Under the pieces are notes generated by a model. That model did not search any database and was not told the DNA's origin. It worked only from the letters and a program-made list of their open reading frames with translations. A program made the position numbers and the translations under genes. Below are positions 37,832 to 48,205 of a stretch of DNA of 64,000 nucleotides, one piece after another; the stretch's first letter is position 1; each line of letters starts with the position of its first letter. The stretch is from Grimontia indica. GTDB taxonomy: Bacteria > Pseudomonadota > Gammaproteobacteria > Enterobacterales > Vibrionaceae. Location: assembly GCF_000333895.2 (NCBI RefSeq), contig NZ_ANFM02000003.1, positions 1 to 64,000 of the forward strand, written 5' to 3'.

Positions 37832-39133
37832 TTATGCTTGAGCTGGGTTCATCAGCTCAGAGAAAGCTTGCTCTTTTTCAGAAACTTGTGCTTTACCCAG
37901 CAGTGCGTCGATTGCTTGTTCTTCAAGAGCAACGTTGCGCATGTTTTCCATCAGGCGCTGGTCTTTCTCGTAGTAAGCCACAACTTCTGATGGATCTTCG
38001 TATGCAGAAGCCATTTCTTCGATCAGTGCTTTCACGCGGTCTTCATCAGCTTTCAGCTCTTCAGACTTGATCACTTCACCCAGGAGCAGACCAACAACTA
38101 CGCGGCGTTTTGCTTGTTCTTCGAACAGCTCACGTGGCAGTTCTGGTGCGTTTTCCATGTTGCCACCGAAACGCTGAACTGCTTGCTGACGCAGAACGTT
38201 AACTTCTTGGTCGATCAGTGCAGCAGGTACATCGATGTCGTTGTTAGCAACCAGACCATCGATCACTTGCTCTTTAACCTTGTTCTTAACCGCTTGCTTC
38301 AGTTCGCGTTCCATGTTTTTACGAACTTCAGCTTTCAGGCCGTCAACGCTGCCGTCTTCAACGCCGAAACGTGCAACGAACTCTTCAGTCAGTTCTGGCA
38401 GTTCTTGCGCTTCAACTTTGCTCAGCTTGATGTCGAACTTCGCTGCTTTACCTTTCAGGTTTTCAGCGTGGTAGTCTTCTGGGAAAGTCACGTCGATAGT
38501 GAACTCTTCGCCCGCTTTCTTACCAACGATACCGTCTTCAAAACCTGGGATCATGCGGCCTTGGCCCATAACCAGTGCGAAGCCTTCTGCTTTACCGCCT
38601 TCGAACTCTTCGCCGTCGATAGAGCCAGAGAAGTCCATTGTTACGCGGCTGCTTGCTTCAGCTGCTGCGTCAACTTCTGACCAAGAAGCCTGCTGCTTAC
38701 GCAGAGTCTCAATCATTTCAGCAACGTCTTCTTCTTTAACGTCAGCCAGTGGCTTAACCACTTCTACTTTGTCCAGATCTTTCAGCGCGATTTCTGGGTA
38801 AACTTCGAAAGAAGCTTTGAATACCAGATCTTTGCCTTCTTCAGTGTCAACTGGAGTGAAAGTTGGCGCACCCGCTGGGTTGATTTTCTCTTTGATGATC
38901 GCTTCGATGAAATGACGCTGCATCACTTCACCCATCACGTCGTTACGTACAGCTTTACCGTACATACGTGAAACCATCTTCAAAGGCACTTTACCTTTAC
39001 GGAAACCATCGAAACGACGATTTTTAGCAATGTTGCGAAGCTCTGCAGTTACTGCGTCTTCGATGTTTGCTGCTGGAACGGTGATAGTCAGGTGGCGCTC
39101 TAGGCCTTCTGTGGTTTCAACGGTAACTTGCAT
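37832..39133 (-). CDS. tig: Trigger factor
   Basis: A 433-residue ribosome-bound chaperone and prolyl isomerase. The ribosome-binding loop ([17 protein letters not shown], about residues 44-60) contains the signature FRK. The FKBP-like PPIase domain follows ([50 protein letters not shown], about 160-215), then the helical C-terminal arms. It is the first gene of tig-clpP-clpX-lon-hupB-ppiD-comEA. Confidence 0.98.
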   Translation of the reverse strand: MQVTVETTEGLERHLTITVPAANIEDAVTAELRNIAKNRRFDGFRKGKVPLKMVSRMYGKAVRNDVMGEVMQRHFIEAIIKEKINPAGAPTFTPVDTEEGKDLVFKASFEVYPEIALKDLDKVEVVKPLADVKEEDVAEMIETLRKQQASWSEVDAAAEASSRVTMDFSGSIDGEEFEGGKAEGFALVMGQGRMIPGFEDGIVGKKAGEEFTIDVTFPEDYHAENLKGKAAKFDIKLSKVEAQELPELTEEFVARFGVEDGSVDGLKAEVRKNMERELKQAVKNKVKEQVIDGLVANNDIDVPAALIDQEVNVLRQQAVQRFGGNMENAPELPRELFEEQAKRRVVVGLLLGEVIKSEELKADEDRVKALIEEMASAYEDPSEVVAYYEKDQRLMENMRNVALEEQAIDALLGKAQVSEKEQAFSELMNPAQA

Positions 39134-39314
39134 TGTATTAATAACCTCAAAACTTACTCAGGGTCGCTGAGTGATGTTGCCCGGCTCCTGCCGGTAGCAT
39201 CCTTTCGTGCTACAGCGAATCGTTCGCCATAGCGCCTGTGAATCTGGATACACAGCGCGTTGGCGCGGGTATCGATTAGCCTCAAAAGACGAGGCATGAT
39301 TTTTAAGACGCGCC

Positions 39315-39343
39315 ATTATAGCGGCACCGCCCTGTCGAGTCGA
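39315..39343 (-). promoter_or_regulatory. Promoter upstream of tig
   Basis: The minus strand reads TATAAT (-10, 39315-39320) preceded at 17 bp by TCGACT (weak -35, 39338-39343). It is GC-rich around the spacer and about 180 bp before the tig ATG, implying a long leader. The leader itself (39134-39310) contains GC-rich hairpins such as GTAGCATCCTTTCGTGCTAC. Confidence 0.6.
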
Positions 39344-39421
39344 GACGGGCTAGGTCCATCGTCATGTTTCTGTGAGATTGGGGCGAGAAAATGGATTTCA
39401 AGGGGTGGAAGGAAAAAGAAA

Positions 39422-39705
39422 GGTCCTAGGGTCCTAGGGTCCTAGGGTCCTAGGGTCCTAGAAGACGATACTTGTGAGGTTTTGATGTCAAGCGGGGATA
39501 TTCATGTATCCACGCAATTGATAGAAAATCTGAGTAAAGAGGTCCTAGGTCCTAGGTCCTAGGTCCTAGAGAAATATAAAAGTGGTATGTCAACTTTAAG
39601 ATAAAAAATGATTAGCAAACCCGCTTGGCTCTTTGCGGTTGGCTTTTCCTAGGACCTAGGCCCTGCTCTTCCCTAGGATCTTCTTTTCCTAGGATCATCT
39701 TTTCA
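39422..39705. repeat. CTAG-repeat element C (octamer and heptamer arrays together)
   Basis: Five GGTCCTAG octamers (39422-39461), a 79-bp spacer, four GGTCCTA heptamers (39541-39568), a second spacer, then a right side (39647-39705) of inverted CCTAGGAcC/CCTAGGAtC motifs separated by TGCTCTTC and TTCTTTT. It is the only copy in the window with both unit lengths. It lies between the tig promoter and tRNA-Arg, which are both read leftwards, so it would be transcribed with the tRNA precursor unless a terminator intervenes. Confidence 0.92.
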
Positions 39706-39782
39706 ATCAACGTCGAGAATCTGCAGTGCGATGCGTTCGGGAAAAATTGCGATGAGAATATGTACGAGGGAGAAGTAGAAAG

Positions 39783-39859
<77 letters not shown>

Positions 39860-39893
39860 ACTTCATTCACACAGTGTGCGAACGCAGGGCAGG

Positions 39894-39921
39894 ATTATAA
39901 AGGCCCGAGTTTCTTCGTCAA
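39894..39921 (-). promoter_or_regulatory. Strong sigma-70 promoter of tRNA-Arg
   Basis: On the minus strand TTGACG (39916-39921), a 16-bp spacer and TATAAT (39894-39899), followed by a GC-rich discriminator (CCTGCCCTGCG). This is the typical stringently controlled stable-RNA promoter, about 35-40 bp before the tRNA 5' end. Confidence 0.85.
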
Positions 39922-40168
39922 CGCTTTTCCTTGTGCTTTGCTGTTAAATGCCTAAGAAACAAACATAGTTGTTACCCTAACGCGAAAAATCCCCTTCTTT
40001 TTTTTCCTCTGTCTCTGTCGGTAAACAACGTCTGTTCTGACGATAAAATGATTTCATCGTGCTCCCTATTGTTCTTTTTCTCGCTAAAGCGGATATTTCT
40101 GCGCCACAAATATCCCAGGGTCTGCAGACCCGAGGGGTTAAATTTTTTCTAGCCCGGAAGTAAAGAGA
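39922..40168. other. Spacer between tRNA-Arg promoter and MgtC gene
   Basis: AT-rich with a T-tract (near 40001) and no gene seen. It must hold the promoter of the divergent MgtC-family gene, whose ATG is preceded by AAGAGA. An imperfect GGGTCTGCAGACCC palindrome at 40120-40133 is the only notable structure. Confidence 0.4.
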
Positions 40169-40666
40169 ATGAATGAGTTTTGGGATATCACCCCGTTTAG
40201 CTGGGAAGGCGTACTCACCTGTGCCGCCTGCGGATGGATTTTAGGCCTTGAGCGCCAACTTCGCGGAAAGCCCGTGGGTATCCGTACGGCGATCCTCATT
40301 ATTCTCGGTACCTACCTTTTTATGCGTCTGGCAACATCCCTTTCAGATAACTCGCTGGATCATGCGCGAGTACTCGGTCAGATAGTTACAGGTGTCGGTT
40401 TTCTGGGTGCAGGCGTCATGATGGCACGAGATGGTCAAATCCAAGGCGTGACCTCTGCAGCCGTCGTTTGGTTGATGGCCGGCCTTGGTATGGTGATCGC
40501 TTTTGACTACGGACGCCAAGCACTGCTTCTTTGTGCGTTTGTGCTTTTTGTCCTTGTTGGTCTGGATAAAGTTGAAACAACGTTTTCTTCCCTGACAAAA
40601 GGCGTGCATAAACGCTGGGAGAAGAAGCGGAAAAAGACCGGAAAACATGCAGATATCATCGACTAG
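40169..40666 (+). CDS. MgtC/SapB-family membrane protein
   Basis: A 165-residue inner-membrane protein. The MgtC signature GLERQLRGKPVGIRTAILIILGTYLF (about residues 26-51) with GQIVTGVGFLGAGVMM (about 74-89) and VTSAAVVWLMAGLGM is unmistakable, over four to five membrane helices. The C-terminal tail is short and basic; the ACT-like domain of pathogen MgtC is absent. Members modulate Mg2+ stress or ATPase activity, but the role of the short form is undefined. It is monocistronic. Confidence 0.9.
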   Translation: MNEFWDITPFSWEGVLTCAACGWILGLERQLRGKPVGIRTAILIILGTYLFMRLATSLSDNSLDHARVLGQIVTGVGFLGAGVMMARDGQIQGVTSAAVVWLMAGLGMVIAFDYGRQALLLCAFVLFVLVGLDKVETTFSSLTKGVHKRWEKKRKKTGKHADIID

Positions 40667-40731
40667 TAAGTGATCATTCTGCACAACCATTTCCATCAAA
40701 AGATTTTATCGTCACCACAAAATTATCTCTC

Positions 40732-40817
40732 TTTACGTTTGAGGGTGGCGAAATAATAATCGCGCCTGAACGCACCTTTCTCTGCGTTAAAACCTGCACT
40801 TCCTGTGCAGGTTTTTT
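40732..40817 (+). promoter_or_regulatory. Promoter-like pair, two hairpins and terminator ahead of YcaD-like gene
   Basis: TTTACG (40732-40737), 16 bp and TAATAA (40754-40759) could start a transcript near 40765. It would carry hairpin AACGCA/TGCGTT (40769-40788) and then a 9-bp terminator stem AACCTGCAC/GTGCAGGTT with a U-run (40791-40817). The terminator lies only 30 bp before the MFS start codon. It may end MgtC transcription, act as an attenuator for the MFS gene, or define a very short RNA. The terminator itself is clear; the rest is inference. Confidence 0.6.
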
Positions 40818-40847
40818 AATTTCAATTCAGACGATTAAGGAAAAACA

Positions 40848-42035
40848 TTGCAACAGAACCCTGTTATGCAGGCTGATCGCAACAGTCCTCTTGTGCCTGT
40901 TCTTAGCCTAAGCCTTTTTGCCGTTGCGTCAGGTTTCCTGATGAGCCTCATCCCGCTTGCGCTTGACGCACGTGGCATGTCGGTGAATCTTGCCTCCTGG
41001 CTCGCGAGCGTGTTTTACGCAGGCCTGCTTGGCGGTGCGTTGATCAGTGCACGCATCGTTGGCAAGTTTGGCCATCGCAGTGCGTTAGTTGCGTTTTTGC
41101 TTATCGTTGTCAGCACCGTGGGTTTGATGGCATTCAGCGCCTCACCGGCTGCATGGCTGTTTGCACGTTTTGTTGCAGGCATCGCGGTTGCCGGTGTGTT
41201 TGTCGTGATCGAGTCTTGGCTGCTAATGGCAGACACAGAAAAAGCCCGCGCCAAGCGTCTGGGCCTTTACATGGCATCGCTTTACGGAGGCTCTGCATTG
41301 GGTCAGCTTGGTATCGGCATGTTCGGTACTGAAGGCGCGATGCCACTGATTGTCGTGGCCAGCCTATTCTCAGCGGCGATTTTGCCACCACTGGTGTTCA
41401 AAAGGGGCCGCCCGAAAGCGGTTGGCCACGCGAGCATCAAAGTGAGCGAGATGAAAACCCTGCCAGCAGCGGCTTACATTGGCTGTATTGTGTCTGGTCT
41501 GGTGCTTGGATCAATCTATGGCCTATTGCCGCTGGAACTTGAAAGCAGTTACAGCCACGATCAGGTCGGCGCATTGATGGCTATCGTGATCCTTGGTGGC
41601 ATGGTGGTGCAACCGCTGGTGAGCTGGTTGAACTCACGCATGGAAAAAGCACTGTTGATGGCGCTATTCTGCTTCCTCGGTTTGCTTTCCATTGCCATGA
41701 TTGAAATCGCTACCGTATCAGCGGGCGCGATGGCAGGCATGTTCCTGTTGGGCGCATCAGCATTTGCCCTCTACCCTGTTGCTATCACGCTGGCTTGCCG
41801 CAATGTGGATGAGTCAAAAATCGTCGCTGCCGCAGAACTAATGCTACTCAGCTACAGCGTAGGTTCAGTGATTGGTCCGATCGTGGCCGGTGAAGCCATG
41901 TCCATGAAAGGCGGTTTAATGTTCTACTTTATGGTCTGCTTCGCTGCAACTCTGCTTTACATGCTTGGCTCAACCAAGCGCAACCGCTCAACCGGCACTG
42001 ATGGTGTTGACGAAGCGGTATCGATAGATATCTGA
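40848..42035 (+). CDS. YcaD-like MFS transporter
   Basis: A 395-residue, 12-helix MFS protein resembling YcaD (SLIPLALDARGMSVNLASWLASVFYAGLLGGAL and FVAGIAVAGVFVVIESWLL). The substrate is unknown. TTG at 40848 is favoured as start because AAGGA lies about 7 nt upstream; the next in-frame ATG (40866) has no ribosome site. It is followed by a GC-rich hairpin, so it is probably monocistronic. Confidence 0.87.
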   Translation: MQQNPVMQADRNSPLVPVLSLSLFAVASGFLMSLIPLALDARGMSVNLASWLASVFYAGLLGGALISARIVGKFGHRSALVAFLLIVVSTVGLMAFSASPAAWLFARFVAGIAVAGVFVVIESWLLMADTEKARAKRLGLYMASLYGGSALGQLGIGMFGTEGAMPLIVVASLFSAAILPPLVFKRGRPKAVGHASIKVSEMKTLPAAAYIGCIVSGLVLGSIYGLLPLELESSYSHDQVGALMAIVILGGMVVQPLVSWLNSRMEKALLMALFCFLGLLSIAMIEIATVSAGAMAGMFLLGASAFALYPVAITLACRNVDESKIVAAAELMLLSYSVGSVIGPIVAGEAMSMKGGLMFYFMVCFAATLLYMLGSTKRNRSTGTDGVDEAVSIDI

Positions 42036-42052
42036 TTCAAAAAGTTATTTAA

Positions 42053-42079
42053 GCAAGGTGCTCACTGGTAGCGCCTTGC
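42053..42079 (+). terminator. Hairpin after YcaD-like gene
   Basis: A 10-bp stem GCAAGGTGCT / AGCGCCTTGC (one G-U) with a 7-nt loop, followed by a pyrimidine-rich tract with the T-run about 16 bp further on. It is a probable terminator of moderate strength. Confidence 0.6.
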
Positions 42080-42579
42080 CTTCCCCCTTCTTGCCTTTTT
42101 GGTTTCACATCCTTCTCGCTGCAAATTTTCTATACAAAAAGCCGCAAAAACGCATTTAAGGTATGAAGTACGCCTAATTACTGCCGTATTTTTTTGACGT
42201 TAATCACACAGAAACAATGCCCAACGCTAACTCACTCATTTATTGATAATTTACTTTATTAGCGCTTCTAAATATCTTTCGGCACATCATACAGTTAGTG
42301 GAGTTTTGGCCAAATAAGGAGGCAGTTAACAACGTGTTTTAACAGAATTCCAAGACATCTTATTGGAAAAAGAACAGACGACGGTATAAATCTGTCGCAA
42401 ACCCAATTTCTTAGTCATTCCCACAATTAAAGAGCGGTTATTAATACTTACATTTCAATAAGTTATTATTTTTAGTGACTAATTAATCAATAGCATTTTG
42501 TACATCATTTAAACCCTTCCTACGCTCAATTTGCGGGTCTAGAAATTGAGACTCGTATCACAGCGTAGGAGGTGTCGGC
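42080..42579. other. 500-bp AT-rich gap before lipoprotein gene
   Basis: No convincing gene. A GGAGG at 42319-42323 is followed only by an immediate stop (GTG TTT TAA). The 3' part must carry the promoter of the lipoprotein gene, but no pair was assigned with confidence. Confidence 0.4.
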
Positions 42580-43290
42580 ATGTTCCAAGCGTTTTCGAAA
42601 GTGATGGGCAGTGTGTTTCTTTTATTTAGTCTACAAGGCTGTATCTTGATAAACGGGCCTTTGGATTATGCAGATACCTCCAATGAGCACGACGTCAACT
42701 ATCTCGCCGTAGGCATCCCCTTCATTCTCGGCGGGCATGGCACCAGCGTTCCCCTCACGCCAGAAATCAGCTTGACTGCAAAGCATGTCGCCAAACTTGA
42801 TTACAGTGAAGTGATTGCATATCACCCGGATTGCGACGTTGCCCTTATCAAAGAAGACAATACTGACAAACGCTTAGCCTCCTTGGGTACTGTTCAAACA
42901 GATGGTGGCATCACTACCGTCGGCATGGGGTTAACCGGCAAAGTGCTGCTCGGTAAAGGTAAGTACTATCGTGATGTCAATTTTGTCGACAGCACTTTAT
43001 TTGCAAGGTGCCCGGCAAGTATTACCGATGCCCCCATCCAGTCTGGCATGAGTGGTGGTGGGGCGTTCAACGAAAACGGTGAATTGGTTGGGATCATTTC
43101 AGGCATGTCCAGCTCCGGTTTCCGTATGCTCGATGGCAGTACTCTTGGCAACGAAAGAACCAGTGTGTTTGTTTCAACACTTTACGTCAGAGGTTGGCTT
43201 ATCGAATCTATCGAAACCTACTATGGCGACTCCATTGACAACCTCACCGCCGGCACACCAAGTTTTTCCGCTGCCTATCTCAGTGAATAG
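42580..43290 (+). CDS. Trypsin-like serine protease lipoprotein
   Basis: A 236-residue protein with a lipoprotein signal peptide: hydrophobic VFLLFSLQGC with the lipobox cysteine at C21. The chain has the S1 triad pattern: His69 in SLTAKHVAKL, Asp86 in HPDCDVALIKED and Ser158 in QSGMSGGGAF. The mature protein is short (about 215 residues), so it is a minimal chymotrypsin fold. It is likely membrane-tethered in the periplasm or at the surface. The ribosome site AGGAGGTG just before the ATG is excellent. I do not recognise a named family; activity is inferred from motifs. Confidence 0.8.
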   Translation: MFQAFSKVMGSVFLLFSLQGCILINGPLDYADTSNEHDVNYLAVGIPFILGGHGTSVPLTPEISLTAKHVAKLDYSEVIAYHPDCDVALIKEDNTDKRLASLGTVQTDGGITTVGMGLTGKVLLGKGKYYRDVNFVDSTLFARCPASITDAPIQSGMSGGGAFNENGELVGIISGMSSSGFRMLDGSTLGNERTSVFVSTLYVRGWLIESIETYYGDSIDNLTAGTPSFSAAYLSE

Positions 43291-43305
43291 CCGTTCTATT
43301 TCGTT

Positions 43306-43329
43306 AAAAAGCGCCTGCGTGCGCTTTTT
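43306..43329 (+). terminator. Terminator after lipoprotein protease gene
   Basis: A 9-bp stem AAAAAGCGC / GCGCTTTTT with a 6-nt loop, placed 16 bp after the stop. Confidence 0.88.
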
Positions 43330-43428
43330 AATACATCACTGACGCAAACGTTTGCCCTATAGCCATGTCACACTTTTTTTGTCAAAATAGCGCCACTTTC
43401 CCGTCTATCTCTTTGCCAAAGGAAAAAC

Positions 43429-44283
43429 ATGGCCGCTCAAATCATTGATGGAAAACTTATCTCTCAAACTGTTCGTCAGGAAGTTGCTGCACGTGTAGAA
43501 GCCCGAAAAGCAGCAGGCCTCAGAGCGCCGGGCCTGGCCGTGGTGTTGGTGGGTGATGACCCAGCTTCCCAAGTTTACGTTGGCAGCAAACGTCGCGTGT
43601 GTGAAGAAGTGGGTTTTGTCTCTAAATCCTACGACTTACCATCAACCACCAGCGAAGCAGAACTGCTTGGTTTGATTGATGATTTGAATGCAGACCCTGA
43701 AATCGATGGCATTCTGGTTCAATTGCCGCTCCCTGCACAAATGGACCCGACTAATGTCCTTGAACGCATCCACCCAGAGAAAGACGTCGACGGCTTCCAC
43801 CCATACAATGTTGGCCGCCTGTGTCAGCGCATGCCGAAACTGCGCTCATGCACACCGAAAGGCATCATCACACTGCTTGAGCGCTATAACGTGCCTTTAC
43901 GTGGTAAACATGCTGTTGTGGTAGGCGCTTCAAACATTGTTGGCCGTCCAATGACGATGGAGCTGTTACTTGCAGGCTGCACCACCACCACGTGCCATCG
44001 TTTTACCAAAGACTTGGAAGGCCACGTTCGCCAAGCTGATCTTTTGGTTGTTGCTGTGGGCAAACCAAACTTCATTCCAGGTGATTGGATTAAACCTGGC
44101 GCAGTCGTGATTGATGTGGGTATCAACCGATTGGAAGATGGCAAACTGGTAGGTGATGTGGAATATGGCGTTGCTGCAGAGAAAGCCAGCCATATTACCC
44201 CAGTACCCGGTGGTGTTGGCCCAATGACAGTGGCAACGCTAATTGAGAATACCCTGCTGGCTTGCGAGCAATACCATTCTTAA
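43429..44283 (+). CDS. folD: Bifunctional methylene-THF dehydrogenase/cyclohydrolase
   Basis: A 284-residue cytosolic enzyme of one-carbon metabolism (5,10-methylene-THF to 10-formyl-THF). [14 protein letters not shown] contains the catalytic Lys region, followed by ILVQLPLP, the motif [14 protein letters not shown], the NADP site [12 protein letters not shown] and the C-terminal [13 protein letters not shown]. Its length equals the E. coli enzyme. It is monocistronic with flanking terminators. Confidence 0.98.
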   Translation: MAAQIIDGKLISQTVRQEVAARVEARKAAGLRAPGLAVVLVGDDPASQVYVGSKRRVCEEVGFVSKSYDLPSTTSEAELLGLIDDLNADPEIDGILVQLPLPAQMDPTNVLERIHPEKDVDGFHPYNVGRLCQRMPKLRSCTPKGIITLLERYNVPLRGKHAVVVGASNIVGRPMTMELLLAGCTTTTCHRFTKDLEGHVRQADLLVVAVGKPNFIPGDWIKPGAVVIDVGINRLEDGKLVGDVEYGVAAEKASHITPVPGGVGPMTVATLIENTLLACEQYHS

Positions 44284-44293
44284 ACGAATATAG

Positions 44294-44325
44294 AAAAACA
44301 GCGGCAAATTAAGCCGCTGTTTTTT
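44294..44325. terminator. Bidirectional terminator folD / cpsG
   Basis: The stem AAACAGCGGC / GCCGCTGTTT with a 7-nt loop, T-run on the plus strand and A-run at the left. It serves the convergent folD and phosphomannomutase genes. Confidence 0.9.
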
Positions 44326-44339
44326 ACCTCTCTACTCTA

Positions 44340-45704
44340 CTATTTCCGCAATAGAGCGAGTATTTCTTCGGTTTTAGCCTGCATAAGCTCAACATCCTGT
44401 TTAGACTCGACATTCAAGCGAACAACAGGTTCAGTATTGGAAGATCGGAGGTTAAAGCGCCATTCCTCAAATTCGAGACTGATACCGTCAGTGGTGTCTT
44501 TGACTTTAGCTTCAGACTCATAAGCCTGTCTTACTCTCTCAATAGCCGATTGCGGGTCTTCCAGCTTAGAGTTTATTTCACCTGAAGATGGATAAGCAGC
44601 AATTCGCTCTTTAACCATGTCGGAAAGAGACATATTTTTCGTTGAGAGAAGCTCTGTAACCAATAGCCAAGGGATCATCCCGCTGTCGCAATAAGCAAAG
44701 TCTCGGAAGTAGTGGTGAGCACTCATTTCACCGCCATAAATAGCGTCTTCTTTTCGCATTCTTTCTTTGATAAATGCGTGACCTGTTTTAGACATAATGG
44801 GCTCACCGCCCGCCTTTGTCACAACATCAATAGTGTTCCAGCTCAAGCGAGGGTCATGGATGATTTTTGCCCCAGGATTCTTCTGGAGAAATGCTTCTCC
44901 AAGCAGCCCAACGATGTAGTAACCTTCGATGAATTCACCTTTTTCATCAAAGAGAAAACATCGGTCAAAGTCTCCATCCCATGCAATACCCATGTCTGCA
45001 CTGTGCTGTTTTACAGCTGAGGCCGTGTCTTCGCGACACTCAGGCAACAGAGGGTTCGGGATACCATTCGGGAAATTGCCATCTGGATGATGGTGAACTT
45101 TTACAAACTCAACCGGAATTCCAAGCGTTTTAAAGCGGAGCTCAAGCTCGTCGATCACATGCCCAGCGGCACCATTACCTGCGTTTACAACCAGTTTTAT
45201 CGGCTTGATGTTTGCCGGAGTAATGTATGTCAAAAGATGGTCGACATACGCTTCCAAGTTTGAGGTTTTTGTCAATTGCCCTTTGCGATCAACGGATTCA
45301 AAGTTGTTCTCTTCAGCAAGCGTTTTTATATCGAATAAGCCAGTATCACCACTGATAGGTTTTGCGTCTTCGCGAACCAGCTTCATACCGTTATAGTTCA
45401 TAGGGTTGTGGCTAGCGGTGACTTCAATACCACCGTCCGTTCCCAGAAACTTAGTCGCGTAGTAGATTTCTTCAGTGCCTGTCATGCCGATATCAAGCAC
45501 ATCGACGCCGGCGTCCATCAGTCCTTCAGCGACGGCCAATTTAAGAGACTCAGAAGTCAACCTGACATCCCCACCAACGACAACCGTTTTCGGCTTCAAA
45601 TACTGGCCAAATGCGCGGCCAATTCTATAGGCGATATCTTCATTCAGTTCAGGGCCTAATTCACCACGAATATCATAGGCTTTAAAGCAGCTAAGCGTCG
45701 TCAT
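44340..45704 (-). CDS. cpsG: Phosphomannomutase (CpsG/ManB type)
   Basis: A 454-residue enzyme interconverting mannose-6-P and mannose-1-P for GDP-mannose. Active-site Ser98 lies in [15 protein letters not shown], the metal loop is AWDGDFDR, and sugar-binding [12 protein letters not shown] and C-terminal [14 protein letters not shown] are present. It lies 5 bp after manC, so the two are cotranscribed. A second, differently built phosphohexomutase gene occurs at 55 kb. Confidence 0.95.
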   Translation of the reverse strand: MTTLSCFKAYDIRGELGPELNEDIAYRIGRAFGQYLKPKTVVVGGDVRLTSESLKLAVAEGLMDAGVDVLDIGMTGTEEIYYATKFLGTDGGIEVTASHNPMNYNGMKLVREDAKPISGDTGLFDIKTLAEENNFESVDRKGQLTKTSNLEAYVDHLLTYITPANIKPIKLVVNAGNGAAGHVIDELELRFKTLGIPVEFVKVHHHPDGNFPNGIPNPLLPECREDTASAVKQHSADMGIAWDGDFDRCFLFDEKGEFIEGYYIVGLLGEAFLQKNPGAKIIHDPRLSWNTIDVVTKAGGEPIMSKTGHAFIKERMRKEDAIYGGEMSAHHYFRDFAYCDSGMIPWLLVTELLSTKNMSLSDMVKERIAAYPSSGEINSKLEDPQSAIERVRQAYESEAKVKDTTDGISLEFEEWRFNLRSSNTEPVVRLNVESKQDVELMQAKTEEILALLRK

Positions 45705-45709
45705 TTCAA

Positions 45710-47131
45710 TTAATATCCTTCACCAGGGGAGTCAATTCTTACAATGTCGTCTTCTTCTAAGTAAGCCCCTGTTCTAACTTCAATTAACTCTAAAGGGATC
45801 TTTCCTGGGTTTTCAAAAGAGTGCGCGGAACCAACAGGAATGTAAGTCGATTCATTTTCCGCAACAAAGTACTCATCATCACCGTTGCGAACTTTAGCCG
45901 TACCAGAAACCACAACCCAATGCTCGGCTCTATGGTAGTGAATCTGAGTCGCGGTTCTTCCCCCCGGTTTCACTATCACATGCTTCACGTGATAGCGCTC
46001 CCCGTCAGCGATCTGCTCATGGTAACCCCAAGGACGGAAAACTTCCCGATGCTGGAGATGCTCAGTTCGCTGTTCTTTCTTCAGTTGGTTAACAATGTTT
46101 TTCACACGTTGGACATGATCTTTATGTGTAACCAGAACTGCATCTTTAGTTTCAACAACAATCAAATCGCTGACACCGACTGTCGCCACCAATCTACTCT
46201 GGGCATTAATGTAACTATTTGTAGTTGTATCAGAAATCACATCTCCGATAACAACGTTCCCTTCCGCACTTTTGTCTTCTATATCCCAAAGTGCTGACCA
46301 AGAGCCAACGTCACTCCAACCAGCCTGCATAGGAACCACGGCCGCAAGGTTGGTTTTTTCCATTACTGCATAGTCGATAGAATCATCAGGACAGCGTTCA
46401 AATTCACTTTCATCCAAGCGAACAAAGTCCAGATCCTGACGCGCTTTTTCCAATGAAAGCCTACAAGCGCTCAAAATGTCTGGGCTAAACTTTTCCAACT
46501 CAGCGATGAAAGTTGAAGCTTTAAACATGAACATGCCGCTGTTCCAGTAGTACTTACCTGAAGCCACATATTCTTCGGCAGTAGCCAAATCAGGCTTTTC
46601 CACGAAAGCTTCTACAGTGTAAGCATCGTCGGTCACTGGTGTGCCATGCTTAATATACCCGAAGCCCGTTTCAGGTTTATCAGGAACGACTCCAAATGTC
46701 GTCATAAAGCCATTCTCAGCAGCCAGTGCTGCCGCTTTAACAACGTCCGTGAACGCATCGCTTTGCTTGATAACATGATCCGATGACAACACGAGCAAAA
46801 TTGGATCTTCACCAGATTCGACGGCTTTTAGTGCAGCAATGGCAACTGCTGGAGCGGTGTTTCTACCAAATGGTTCCAAAATAATGGCTTCCGGATCGAT
46901 GCCAGCGGTTCGAAGCTGCTCCGCAACGAGGAAGCGGTGTTCCTGATTACAAATAACCAGAGGCGGCAGGTGCTCAATATCTTCAAGCCGGAAAATCGTC
47001 TCTTGCAACATAGTGTACTTCGACACTAAAGAGAGAAACTGCTTAGGGAAAAATGTTCGAGACATTGGCCACAGTCGTGAACCAGAGCCACCAGCCATAA
47101 CAACCGGCAGGATTTTATTTCTATTTTTCAT
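45710..47131 (-). CDS. manC: Mannose-1-phosphate guanylyltransferase (copy 1)
   Basis: A 473-residue enzyme making GDP-mannose. The N-terminal nucleotidyltransferase domain has [38 protein letters not shown] and VEKPD. The C-terminal cupin region ([35 protein letters not shown]) is that of the bifunctional ManC/AlgA type, although the isomerase activity is not certain. It forms a pair with cpsG. A paralogue is at 56451-57878. Confidence 0.95.
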   Translation of the reverse strand: MKNRNKILPVVMAGGSGSRLWPMSRTFFPKQFLSLVSKYTMLQETIFRLEDIEHLPPLVICNQEHRFLVAEQLRTAGIDPEAIILEPFGRNTAPAVAIAALKAVESGEDPILLVLSSDHVIKQSDAFTDVVKAAALAAENGFMTTFGVVPDKPETGFGYIKHGTPVTDDAYTVEAFVEKPDLATAEEYVASGKYYWNSGMFMFKASTFIAELEKFSPDILSACRLSLEKARQDLDFVRLDESEFERCPDDSIDYAVMEKTNLAAVVPMQAGWSDVGSWSALWDIEDKSAEGNVVIGDVISDTTTNSYINAQSRLVATVGVSDLIVVETKDAVLVTHKDHVQRVKNIVNQLKKEQRTEHLQHREVFRPWGYHEQIADGERYHVKHVIVKPGGRTATQIHYHRAEHWVVVSGTAKVRNGDDEYFVAENESTYIPVGSAHSFENPGKIPLELIEVRTGAYLEEDDIVRIDSPGEGY

Positions 47132-47285
47132 AATCTTACCATCATATCAATTTTGCATATTGAGCATTTGATAGTTTTAATTCTTTTATCGGGCAGCATT
47201 AAATCGACAAATTATTCTTCTAAACCTTCTAATATCAGTGAAGGTTATCTCTCCATCTGAAAAGGCTTCGCATGGCTTTGGGAGT

Positions 47286-48185
47286 CTATTCCCCCAGCCG
47301 GATTTGGAGCTGTTTCGACTTTTCAGAAACCAGACGATTCAGGTACTGGCCATAGTCATTTTTCAACATAGGTCTTGCTATATCCAAAAGTTGAGCGTCA
47401 TCCAGCCAGCCATTACGCCAGGCTATCTCCTCCAAGCATGCAACTTTGAGTCCCTGAACGTTCTCAATCGCCTGGACGTAGGAAGAAGCTTCATGCAAGC
47501 TCTCGTGTGTGCCAGTATCAAGCCAGGCAAAACCCCGCCCAAGCAATTCTACGTTTAACTCAGCTTGTTCCAGATACATTTGGTTGAGTGCTGTTATCTC
47601 CAACTCTCCACGCTCTGAAGGCTTTACTTTTTTTGCCAGATCTACCACACGGTTATCGTAGAAATACAAACCAGTCACAGCCCAGTTTGATTTGGGCTTT
47701 ACGGGTTTTTCTTCTATAGAAAGTGCACGGTATTGCTCATCAAACTCAACCACTCCGAAGCGTTCTGGGTCTTTCACCATATAGCCAAAGACAGTCGCAC
47801 CCTGATTATTGTTAACTACATTTCTCAGTGTTTTGGTAAAAGACTGACCATAGAAAATGTTGTCACCCAAAATCAAACAACAAGCATCATCACCAATGAA
47901 GTCTTCACCAATGATAAAGGCCTGTGCTAAACCATCTGGCGAAGGCTGAATAGCGTACTTAATATTGATGCCAAAGGACTCACCGTTACCCAGAAGTCTT
48001 TTGAATGACAGATTGTCTTCCGGAGTGGTAATAATGAGTACGTCTCGGATACCCGCCAACATCAACGTTGACAACGGGTAGTAAATCATGGGCTTGTCGT
48101 AAACTGGCAGTAACTGCTTTGATACGCCTTTTGTAATTGGATAGAGCCTGGTTCCAGCTCCACCCGCAAGAATAATACCTTTCAA
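47286..48185 (-). CDS. rmlA: Glucose-1-phosphate thymidylyltransferase
   Basis: A 299-residue enzyme making dTDP-glucose. [60 protein letters not shown] and [10 protein letters not shown] are all RmlA signatures. It lies 20 bp after rmlB on the same strand. No rmlC or rmlD is in the window, so the end sugar is not necessarily rhamnose. Confidence 0.96.
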   Translation of the reverse strand: MKGIILAGGAGTRLYPITKGVSKQLLPVYDKPMIYYPLSTLMLAGIRDVLIITTPEDNLSFKRLLGNGESFGINIKYAIQPSPDGLAQAFIIGEDFIGDDACCLILGDNIFYGQSFTKTLRNVVNNNQGATVFGYMVKDPERFGVVEFDEQYRALSIEEKPVKPKSNWAVTGLYFYDNRVVDLAKKVKPSERGELEITALNQMYLEQAELNVELLGRGFAWLDTGTHESLHEASSYVQAIENVQGLKVACLEEIAWRNGWLDDAQLLDIARPMLKNDYGQYLNRLVSEKSKQLQIRLGE

Positions 48186-48205
48186 CCTAGAGTGTCCTTT
48201 TCAGC

